Shown here: positions 35,493-42,432 of the stretch, piece after piece | How positions within the stretch are numbered: position 1 is the first letter of the stretch | Layout of the letters: each line of letters starts with the position of its first letter | DNA from: Cyclobacteriaceae bacterium | Lineage (GTDB): Bacteria; Bacteroidota; Bacteroidia; Cytophagales; Cyclobacteriaceae | Direction: 5' to 3' | DNA: 64,000 nucleotides | Assembly (NCBI GenBank): GCA_016787755.1 | Contig: JAEUUA010000004.1 | Location: 124,001 to 188,000, forward strand | The notes under the pieces: generated by a model | Databases searched by the model: none | Seen by the model: only the letters and a program-made list of their open reading frames with translations | What the model was told of the DNA's origin: nothing | Translations under genes and position numbers: made by a program

Positions 35493-36533
35493 ATGAGTTC
35501 TACGTCACAACGCACTAAAGTTATCCTTCTTCACGTCTCCTTTTGGTGCGTGTATCTCTCTGTCCTGTTTTATCAGGTTTCTTCCTTTCAGCGAGACCGT
35601 GAGGTGGTAGATTGGGGAAAGGTGCTTACCATCGTATCGACACAGGCATTTTTTGCTGGCATACTTTCATATGTTAACTATTTTGCTTTTTTGCCTCGGC
35701 TTCTGGCCAAAGACAACAAGTGGAAGTATATAATTCAGTTTATTATCTTTTTCGCTATTATTATTTCACTGAGAATATATTTAGAGCGTGAGGTACTTAA
35801 TGTGAGCGCAAATCGTGAAGGTTATTTATTTAGTACACGTTTTATTGTACAGGTAGTTACCAGTAATCTGTTTATTGTAATTTTTGTGGGAATGTTACGC
35901 TTTGCAGAAGACTGGTTTGAGTTGGAGGCCCGAAGAAAGGAGATTGAACATGAAAAACTGACGGCCGAGCTAAATTTCTTGAAGGCTCAGATAAATCCAC
36001 ACTTCTTGTTTAATACGTTAAATAATCTTTATTATCTAGCCTATACTAAGTCGGATAACACCACGGAAGTAATTGCCAAGCTTTCGCAGATGATGCGGTA
36101 TATGATCTACGACTCCAACCACCCCAAAGTGTTGTTGAGTAAGGAGATTGAGTACATGAAAAATTACATTAGCCTTGAACGCTTGAGGTTAAATGATCAA
36201 ATCCCAATCAAATTCGAATTGAAAGGAGAGATTGAAAATAAATGGATCACGCCATTGATTTTTATTACGTTTCTGGAAAATGCCTTTAAGCACGGTGTCA
36301 ACAACAGCAATCCTAATGCCTGGGTTAATGTATCTATACAAATAACGGATAACGAATGCATTTACACAGTAAAGAATAGCAAACCTGAAAAAGCAGATGT
36401 GCACGAAAAATCAGGGATTGGTTTGCAAAATGTGGCTCGTAGGTTGGAGTTAAGTTACCCGGGCAAATATCAACTCACCAGCGAAGATAAAAAGGATGTA
36501 TATTTCGTTCAATTGACGCTTACCCTACGTTGA
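35493..36533 (+). CDS. LytS/YehU-type sensor histidine kinase
   Basis: A 346-residue inner-membrane histidine kinase when started at the ATG 35493; an in-frame ATG at 35415 would add 26 residues. The later start is favoured because relatives begin just before the first helix (KVILLHVSFWCVYLS), and because TACTTTTG at 35476-35483 is a perfect -7 element ten bases upstream. Four transmembrane helices are followed by a short coiled linker, the phosphoacceptor His (NPHFLFNTLNNLYYL, near residue 170) of the His_kinase family, and an ATPase domain with FLENAFKHGV and SGIGLQNVARRL. No extracellular sensor domain is evident. It overlaps the response regulator gene by four bases, so they form a two-component pair. 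Confidence 0.9.
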   Translation: MSSTSQRTKVILLHVSFWCVYLSVLFYQVSSFQRDREVVDWGKVLTIVSTQAFFAGILSYVNYFAFLPRLLAKDNKWKYIIQFIIFFAIIISLRIYLEREVLNVSANREGYLFSTRFIVQVVTSNLFIVIFVGMLRFAEDWFELEARRKEIEHEKLTAELNFLKAQINPHFLFNTLNNLYYLAYTKSDNTTEVIAKLSQMMRYMIYDSNHPKVLLSKEIEYMKNYISLERLRLNDQIPIKFELKGEIENKWITPLIFITFLENAFKHGVNNSNPNAWVNVSIQITDNECIYTVKNSKPEKADVHEKSGIGLQNVARRLELSYPGKYQLTSEDKKDVYFVQLTLTLR

Positions 36534-37255
36534 AACTGAACTGTGTCATTATTGAAGATGAGCCCCTGGCTCGCAACCTGATGATCGATTATGTGAAGAA
36601 AGTGCCTTCACTTAATTTAGTTCAGGCCTTTTCAAATCCGCTGGAAGCGTTGGAAGCACTTCGCGCACTTTCGGTGGATGTACTTTTTCTGGATATACAA
36701 ATGCCAGAGCTTACGGGAATCTCATTATTAAAAGTTCTTACTAAGAAGCCTTTCATTATTCTCACTACCGCCTATTCTGATTATGCCTTGGAGGGGTATG
36801 AACTGGATGTGGCTGATTATTTATTGAAGCCTGTTACCTTCGAACGCTTTTTGAAAGCAGTGGATAAAGTAATGCAACGCGCAGAGGCAGAATTGAAACC
36901 GGTAATTGCAATAGGTGAATCCACATCATCAGCAGCTCCGTATGTTTTTGTAAAGGATGGTACTAAATTGGTGAAAGTAACGTTGGATGAGATTTTATAT
37001 GTTGAAGGGCTAAAGGACTATGTAACCATTCATACCAAAACCCAAAAGATTGTTACACTACAAAGACTTAAAACCTTAGAAGAGCAATTACCTGCCGATA
37101 AATTTATTCGCATTCACAATTCCTACATCATAGCCCTTAGCGCCATTGACGTAGTGCATAAAAATGAAGTACAGATAGGCTCAGCTTCTTTGTCAGTAGG
37201 TGACACCTACCGAAAATCTTTTAAGGAATTTATTGACAAGAAGCATTTGCAATGA
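36530..37255 (+). CDS. LytTR-family response regulator
   Basis: A 241-residue response regulator, partner of the overlapping LytS-type kinase. The receiver domain (about 1-120) has acidic residues IIEDEP, phosphoacceptor Asp55 (FLDIQMP), the switch threonine (TTAYSDYALEGY) and Lys in YLLKPV. The LytTR DNA-binding domain (about 135-238) shows FVKDGTKLVKVTLDEILYVEGLKDYV and FIRIHNSYIIAL. The start is TTG at 36530, embedded in the kinase stop (TTGA), so translation is coupled; no better in-frame start precedes IIEDE. LytTR regulators in this phylum often control envelope or outer-membrane genes. The divergent barrel gene is a plausible target. The gene ends 27 bp from the convergent DUF4412 gene. 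Confidence 0.92.
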   Translation: MKLNCVIIEDEPLARNLMIDYVKKVPSLNLVQAFSNPLEALEALRALSVDVLFLDIQMPELTGISLLKVLTKKPFIILTTAYSDYALEGYELDVADYLLKPVTFERFLKAVDKVMQRAEAELKPVIAIGESTSSAAPYVFVKDGTKLVKVTLDEILYVEGLKDYVTIHTKTQKIVTLQRLKTLEEQLPADKFIRIHNSYIIALSAIDVVHKNEVQIGSASLSVGDTYRKSFKEFIDKKHLQ

Positions 37256-37282
37256 AACGCTCACCCATCAACTAATTTAGCT

Positions 37283-38104
37283 TTAATACTTTCCAACCCC
37301 CTTTGTCTCAGTGAACCCGGCAGGAATAGCAAAATCAGAAGCGGGTAGCGTTACTTTTTTTATTTCGGTAGCTTCCATCACCATCATCATTTGAGGTGTT
37401 GTCAATTCCATTTTTAGAGGCGTTCCTTCAATACCTTCGTAATAAAGAGAGTTATTACCTTTACCCAGTCCCTGCTTCGAAAGACTCTTGAGATCCAAGC
37501 CTTTAATTTCTGTAGTCGTCCAAAAAATTTGATGTACTGTTGCACCACGCTCTGTTACTTCTACAATGTATTTGGTACACGTATAATTTAATATGTTCAT
37601 AGTCTCACTTGTCTTAGTAACTACCGGTTTTGATGATGTTTTCTCAGGCTCATCATCAGAAGTTACGATATAGGTTTTTGCTTCGCGATCTAAAAAATAG
37701 GATTGTTGTTTGTCTCCCAGGTATAGCACTTCAGCAGCTATCATGCCGCCATCCAGTTTAGAAATATAATTTTTCCCTTTTATTTTTAAGGTCATGCTCT
37801 TGGGTATCATCGTGCCCATGTCTCCCCCTTGCATCATTTTCATAGCACTTTCCATCTGCGTTTTCATTTGTGGGTTCGATTCCAGCATGGCTTTCATTTG
37901 TGGACTATTCATTTGCTCTTGCATCTGTTTCATTTTAGCCTGATTGGCGGGGTCGCCCATTTCCTTTTGAGCTTTTTCCATCTGTGCTTTCATTTTCGGA
38001 TCGGTTATTTCCGATTTAATCGACCAGTGAAGTGTGCCTTCAAAAGTTTGCGCCTGAATGGTGATGGTAAATGCGATAAAAAGAAAACTCAGTAATGTTT
38101 TCAT
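37283..38104 (-). CDS. Exported DUF4412-type protein with Met/Gln-rich segment
   Basis: A 273-residue secreted protein with a signal peptide (1-18, IQAQ). Residues 35-95 form a Met-, Gln- and Lys-rich helical stretch (repeats of the KMKQMQEQM and NPQMKTQMESAMKMM type), predicted to be amphipathic or coiled-coil. From about 100 the protein is beta-rich and matches the DUF4412 domain: TLKIKGKNYISKLDGGM, YFLDREAKTYIV, YTCTKYIVEV, QIFWTTTEIKGL and TPLKMELTT. DUF4412 proteins are widespread envelope proteins of unknown function, similar in outline to the GLPGLI family. The methionine-rich part could bind copper(I) or a hydrophobic partner; this is speculation. It is convergent with the response regulator and likely monocistronic. 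Confidence 0.72.
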   Translation of the reverse strand: MKTLLSFLFIAFTITIQAQTFEGTLHWSIKSEITDPKMKAQMEKAQKEMGDPANQAKMKQMQEQMNSPQMKAMLESNPQMKTQMESAMKMMQGGDMGTMIPKSMTLKIKGKNYISKLDGGMIAAEVLYLGDKQQSYFLDREAKTYIVTSDDEPEKTSSKPVVTKTSETMNILNYTCTKYIVEVTERGATVHQIFWTTTEIKGLDLKSLSKQGLGKGNNSLYYEGIEGTPLKMELTTPQMMMVMEATEIKKVTLPASDFAIPAGFTETKGVGKY

Positions 38105-38164
38105 AATGAATGTTTGATTTATGTAAATATAATTAGAATGATCTTGAATGTACGATTACAAAAA

Positions 38165-38674
38165 TCAGCCCAAGATTATATCAGCGGCTTGCTTTAGCCC
38201 ATCTACTTGAAATTCCGCTTTTTCATGATCTTCAATTTCATCGCCAATTTGTATAGTGCGAATGCCCAGTTGCTTTGCTGGAATAAGATCGCGCCCCCGG
38301 TCGCCAATCATCCAACTCTGAGTTGTGTCAATTGAGAAACGCGCAATCGCTTTTTCAAACATGAGCTTTCCAGGTTTGCGCGCCAGCGATGCGGTTACCG
38401 TGGGATGATGCGGACAGAAATAAAAATGATCAATCCGGTTGCCGCACATTTTTTGAAGGTAGGTATGGCAAGCTTCCATTTGAAGTTGAGTATAAATTCC
38501 CTGCGCAATACCCGACTGATTGGTGACAACTACCAATAAATATCCAGCCTGCTTTAGTTCGTTGATCGCGTCAAGCACACCCGGTAAAATTTCAAAGGCT
38601 TCAACAGTGTAGGTATAGGTTGGATTATCCTTGTTAAGTACTCCATCACGATCTAAAAAAACGCACTTGTTCAT
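38165..38674 (-). CDS. GmhB-like HAD phosphatase lacking two zinc cysteines
   Basis: A 169-residue cytoplasmic HAD-IIIA phosphatase related to D-glycero-D-manno-heptose-1,7-bisphosphate 7-phosphatase, which acts in LPS heptose synthesis. The nucleophile pair is Asp8/Asp10 (FLDRDGVLN). Motif II is VVVTNQSGIA, motif III Lys is in ARKPGKLM, and motif IV is MIGDRGRDL. The GmhB zinc loop is only half present: CPHH supplies Cys87 and His89, but the following Cys-x-Cys is replaced by Ser96-Leu97-Ala98. Zinc binding is therefore probably lost and the substrate may differ, for example histidinol phosphate or another sugar phosphate. No other heptose genes lie in the window. It is divergent from the glycosyltransferase gene. 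Confidence 0.82.
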   Translation of the reverse strand: MNKCVFLDRDGVLNKDNPTYTYTVEAFEILPGVLDAINELKQAGYLLVVVTNQSGIAQGIYTQLQMEACHTYLQKMCGNRIDHFYFCPHHPTVTASLARKPGKLMFEKAIARFSIDTTQSWMIGDRGRDLIPAKQLGIRTIQIGDEIEDHEKAEFQVDGLKQAADIILG

Positions 38675-38788
38675 TGGCTGGCTGTAAGATTTTTTGTGAA
38701 ATTCACCTTTTTCGGTTCAAGGACAAAGTATTCTATCAAAGGAACCTAAGCGATTGTCTAATTTTTGGAAAGTTCATCTTTTTGGGGA

Positions 38789-38818
38789 TTGTTTCGCACA
38801 CACTTTTATTTAGATTTG
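38789..38818 (+). promoter_or_regulatory. Strong promoter of the glycosyltransferase gene
   Basis: TTG (38789-38791) and TAGATTTG (38811-38818, exact TAnnTTTG) are 19 bases apart, the ideal spacing. Transcription would start near 38825, inside the longest open frame, which begins at 38765. This rules out the upstream ATG and supports the TTG start at 38858. Confidence 0.6.
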
Positions 38819-38857
38819 TTACCGCTGGAATTCTTTCAGATTTTAACCAACAGGCAT

Positions 38858-39604
38858 TTGAACAACGCGATTGTCATTATACCCACCTATAATGAAAAGG
38901 AGAATATCACCCTGATCATCGACTCGGTATTTTCCTTGGCTAAGGACTTTGATGTCCTGATTGTGGACGACAATTCACCGGATGGCACAGACAAACTTGT
39001 AAAGGATCTTCAGAAAAATTATAACAGCGATCAGGTAACCCGTTTGCATTTAATGCAGCGGCCGGGTAAACAAGGTCTTGGTACTGCTTACATTGAAGGA
39101 TTTAAGTTTGCCTTGCAGCAAGGGTATGAATTTGTGCTTCAGATGGATGCTGATTTTTCGCACAACCCGAAGGACTTAATTAGTTTGTATTTGCATTGTG
39201 CCGAGTGGGGTAATGATTTGGCAATCGGTTCACGCTATGCCACTGGTGTGAATGTGGTTAACTGGCCCATGGGTCGAGTGCTTCTTTCTTTTTTTGCCAG
39301 CAAGTATGTGCAGATTATTACTGGCATTCCGGTACATGACACCACTGCGGGTTTTGTTTGTTACCGCAGAAAAGTGTTGGAAACAATTCCATTGGATACC
39401 ATCAAGTTTGTGGGTTACGCCTTTCAGATTGAGATGAAATTTCTAACCTGGAAATATGGCTTCCGCCTGAATGAAGTACCCATTGTTTTTACCGATCGCA
39501 CCCGAGGGCAAAGTAAAATGTCGGCCGGTATTTTTAAAGAAGCGTTCTTTGGCGTGATGCAGATGACTATTCAAAGTTGGTTTAAAAAGTATATCCCTGG
39601 CTAG
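38858..39604 (+). CDS. Polyprenol-phosphate mannosyl/glycosyl transferase (GT2)
   Basis: A 248-residue family 2 glycosyltransferase of the dolichol-phosphate mannose synthase type. It transfers a sugar from a nucleotide donor to polyprenyl phosphate at the inner face of the membrane. Motifs are VIIPTYNEKENI, IVDDNSPDGT, the DxD-like QMDADFSHNP, GSRYATGV, TTAGFVCYRR and FTDRTRGQSKMS near the end. There is no C-terminal transmembrane domain, so it is the short soluble or peripheral form. The start is TTG 38858 (MNNAIVIIP), because an upstream ATG at 38765 lies before the mapped promoter and would add a 31-residue tail atypical of the family. It may supply mannose for protein or lipid glycosylation. 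No operon partner follows. Confidence 0.88.
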   Translation: MNNAIVIIPTYNEKENITLIIDSVFSLAKDFDVLIVDDNSPDGTDKLVKDLQKNYNSDQVTRLHLMQRPGKQGLGTAYIEGFKFALQQGYEFVLQMDADFSHNPKDLISLYLHCAEWGNDLAIGSRYATGVNVVNWPMGRVLLSFFASKYVQIITGIPVHDTTAGFVCYRRKVLETIPLDTIKFVGYAFQIEMKFLTWKYGFRLNEVPIVFTDRTRGQSKMSAGIFKEAFFGVMQMTIQSWFKKYIPG

Positions 39605-39633
39605 TCAATCAAGTCTTTTAAGGACGTAGACCT

Positions 39634-40734
39634 TTAGAATGAGATTCCTAAATTGAGAAAAAGCCCGCTATTAGCAGGTACCACCTCAAAGAACATGAAT
39701 TTTGATCCAGTCTTTACTTTTAAACCGGCACCAATAACTATTGTAGGTCCTACTTCATTCTCATTAATAGTAATTAATTGAGTTGTAGTATATGAGGGAC
39801 CTCCATTTGCTCCTATGAACGTTGTTGTTTGAACAAATTCATATGTACTAAATGATAGTATTACTCCCAATCCTGAATAAATGTATGGCCTTACTTTTCC
39901 CTGAATTTTTTGAAAATTAATGCCTATTGGAATGAGTTTTACATTATTGCGAAGCCAAGGATCTCCTTCGGCCTCTGCAATTCGCCTGTCTGAATAATTC
40001 CATCGTTGATAGGTAACTCCACTTATGAATGTTATAAGACGATTTCTTTCAGGATTGTATGAATTTCTAAACCCACTTAACCTCATGTTAACATCAGGTG
40101 TGCTCATTAACGCTGAGCCAATTGAAATGTCATAGGATATTCTTTTTTCCTCTTTATACTCATTTGTCGGAAATTGCTGTTCGTATTTTTTATTATACTC
40201 GAAAAGATCTTTTCTGATATCTGCTTCAGAGAATTTTACCTTTTCCTGATTTTGAAATTGAGTTATAGAATCATTTTTTACTTTGTTTATAAGCCCCAGA
40301 TAATATAATGACTTTAGCGCAGATTCAGTTTTTGCAGATTTCTTTAGATGAACTCTTTCTCCTGAGACACTATTTTGAATATAAAACTCTTTCCCTTTTT
40401 TGGACTGAATAGTTGAGTAAAAGTTTAGTTTTCCAGTTAATGTTCTTTTGGCAAAGAACACATTGGGAGCATCATTTGAAGTAATGCGTTCGAAAAATCT
40501 ACCATTTTCAAATCCAAATGATGAGACATCTTCAGCAGAGTAGATGGTTATTTGGTCATTTTTGCTGATTTTAAATTCAACTTTGTTTTTTAAAATAGCA
40601 TCCGTTTGGTAAGTGATAAAACCTTTTACAGTGTCATTTTTGTTTGTCACAATAAAGCCGGGTCTTAATTCTTGGGTATGTGCTATTTTGAACGTAAAAG
40701 TTATAATTACTGTTATTGTCAGAATTTTTCTCAT
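39634..40734 (-). CDS. Hypothetical outer-membrane beta-barrel protein
   Basis: A 366-residue exported protein I do not recognise by name. From the ATG at 40734 (two TTG codons precede it) a signal peptide runs to about residue 20 (IAHTQ). Residues 20-180 are a soluble beta-rich and then charged helical region (GFIVTNKNDTVKGFITY, FSEADIRKDLFEYNKKYEQQF). From about 195 on there are alternating strands of a small outer-membrane barrel: YDISIGSALMSTPDVNMRLSG, GVTYQRWNYSD, RPYIYSGLGVILSFS, VGPTIVIGAGLKV and GLFLNLGISF, ending in Phe. The layout resembles PorT-like proteins with an N-terminal periplasmic domain. It is convergent with the glycosyltransferase (29 bp) and separate from the M20 gene. 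Confidence 0.7.
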   Translation of the reverse strand: MRKILTITVIITFTFKIAHTQELRPGFIVTNKNDTVKGFITYQTDAILKNKVEFKISKNDQITIYSAEDVSSFGFENGRFFERITSNDAPNVFFAKRTLTGKLNFYSTIQSKKGKEFYIQNSVSGERVHLKKSAKTESALKSLYYLGLINKVKNDSITQFQNQEKVKFSEADIRKDLFEYNKKYEQQFPTNEYKEEKRISYDISIGSALMSTPDVNMRLSGFRNSYNPERNRLITFISGVTYQRWNYSDRRIAEAEGDPWLRNNVKLIPIGINFQKIQGKVRPYIYSGLGVILSFSTYEFVQTTTFIGANGGPSYTTTQLITINENEVGPTIVIGAGLKVKTGSKFMFFEVVPANSGLFLNLGISF

Positions 40735-40832
40735 CAACAAAGAATATGGTTATGAAATAGTTAATTACTCGCAAAATGGTATGATAAAAATATATTTATT
40801 ATATAGAATTTCAGCATTGCTCATTAGCCGTA

Positions 40833-42296
40833 TCATTGCTTTCCTTTTCTAAAATCCAACGGAGGTTTGCGATCACCTATCATAGATTTATATTTGAAGT
40901 CGGTGCCAACAAAGCCATCCAATTCTTTTTGTGCTTTAGTAACGATGGCCGGATTATTAAAAATATCAATGCCTGTCATGGCAATGGTTTTTGCTGCATT
41001 ATTCATTGCTTTGTAACCAATGCTTGTTCCACCAGTCGCCACGGCTTGCCAAGAGTGTGCAGGCACCCCAGGCACCCATGTTGCAGTTCCTAATCCTGCG
41101 GTGGGCACCACCCAAGTAATATCACCCACATCCGTTGAGGCAGGAAAGAATCCTCCGGTTTTGAATGGCTGCACTTCCCGAGCCGATTCCAAAGGAGGTA
41201 CTTTAAAAGTTAACGTGCTTTGAATGTGTTTTCCAAACTCAACCTCTTCGGCTGTATAATTTACTCCACCCACTGTTTTTAAATTATTGTACATCAAGCG
41301 AGCCAGTGTTTCGTTTGGCACCAGATTAAAAGAACCGGAGATCACTTCATACTTCATTGTGGTTTCTGTTCCACTCGCTGCACCTTCCGCTGCCTTTACT
41401 ATGCGGTTCCAGATTTCTTCCACCATGCGAGCATCCGGATGACGAACCATATACTCCGCTTCGGCAAAATCAGGAACAACGTTAGCCGCTAAACCACCTT
41501 TTGTAACTACATAATGAATACGGGTTTCCTGGGGCACGTGTTCGCGCATCAGGTTTACCATATAGTTCATTGCTTCCAGACCATCAAGAGCCGAACGACC
41601 TGCCTGCGGTGCAGCTGCAGCGTGCGCTGAGCGACCATAAAACCGAAACATCGTTTGCTTAATTGCCAGGCACGATTGAGGGCTTGCATCATTGGCACTG
41701 GATGGATGCCAATGCAGCACCACATCCACATCATCAAATAATCCATCACGCACCATGTATACTTTCGCGGATCCACCTTCTTCTGCCGGAGTTCCAAATA
41801 ATTTTATTGTACCTACTCGTTTATTTTTTATCAACCACTCTTTAAGGGTTACTGCAGCCGCTACTGAAGCAGTTCCAAATAAGTGATGGCCACACGCATG
41901 ACCGGGGCCACCTTCCACTACAATTTTCCGATCAGGGATGGAATCTTGTGAAAGTCCGGGCAAGGCATCGAATTCAGCAAGAATACCAATCACCGGACCA
42001 CCACTACCATAGGTGGCAACAAATGCGGTAGGCATTTCAGAAACTCCGGTCTCAATTTTAAACCCTTCACTTTTTAAAACCCCTTGCAAACGCTCTGTAC
42101 TTTGTGTTTCCAGAAACCCCAACTCGGCATACGACCAAATATCTTGCGCTACTTTTCTATACACCGGAAATTTTTTATCCAATTCGGCAACCACAAAAAG
42201 CTTATCGCGATCGGGTTTTATTTTAGGATTGATTTCGGTTTGGGCCGAAACAATAGATCCTGAAAGAATAAATAATAATAGGAGCAAAGTTTTCAT
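40833..42296 (-). CDS. Exported M20-family amidohydrolase, AbgB-like
   Basis: A 487-residue M20 peptidase/amidohydrolase most like aminobenzoyl-glutamate utilisation subunit B. A signal peptide (1-18, VSAQ) places it in the periplasm. The zinc-binding motifs are present: GILAEFDALPG, GGPGHACGHHLFG, GTPAEEGGSAK with the catalytic glutamates, and VDVVLHWHPS. PAHSWQAVATGGTSIG near residue 420 supplies the last histidine. A dimerisation or lid insertion covers about residues 200-320. AbgB in E. coli is cytoplasmic and splits p-aminobenzoyl-glutamate; exported homologues with this length are common in this phylum and may act on amidated or acylated amino acids. The 136-bp gap to the OmpA gene contains the palindrome CCACGCGTGG and a short CTACT/AGTAG hairpin. 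Confidence 0.87.
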   Translation of the reverse strand: MKTLLLLLFILSGSIVSAQTEINPKIKPDRDKLFVVAELDKKFPVYRKVAQDIWSYAELGFLETQSTERLQGVLKSEGFKIETGVSEMPTAFVATYGSGGPVIGILAEFDALPGLSQDSIPDRKIVVEGGPGHACGHHLFGTASVAAAVTLKEWLIKNKRVGTIKLFGTPAEEGGSAKVYMVRDGLFDDVDVVLHWHPSSANDASPQSCLAIKQTMFRFYGRSAHAAAAPQAGRSALDGLEAMNYMVNLMREHVPQETRIHYVVTKGGLAANVVPDFAEAEYMVRHPDARMVEEIWNRIVKAAEGAASGTETTMKYEVISGSFNLVPNETLARLMYNNLKTVGGVNYTAEEVEFGKHIQSTLTFKVPPLESAREVQPFKTGGFFPASTDVGDITWVVPTAGLGTATWVPGVPAHSWQAVATGGTSIGYKAMNNAAKTIAMTGIDIFNNPAIVTKAQKELDGFVGTDFKYKSMIGDRKPPLDFRKGKQ

Positions 42297-42432
42297 GTTC
42301 GAATTTTTAGGTGACGAAAGAGGATAGGAAAGTTAATTATCCTAAAATACGTAAAACTATTTTATGCTCGACAATATTCCACGCGTGGCGGATTTCTACT
42401 TTCAACAGTAGCCATACAGTTTCATAAATCAC

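Noticed and set aside
37829..38095. His/Phe-rich plus-strand open frame opposite the DUF4412 gene
   Set aside because: It is the complement of the Met/Gln-rich codons; apparent metal-binding histidines are an artefact.
42379..42388. Palindrome CCACGCGTGG between the M20 and OmpA genes
   Set aside because: A ten-base palindrome alone is too short, and it lies in a tail region far from a start codon.
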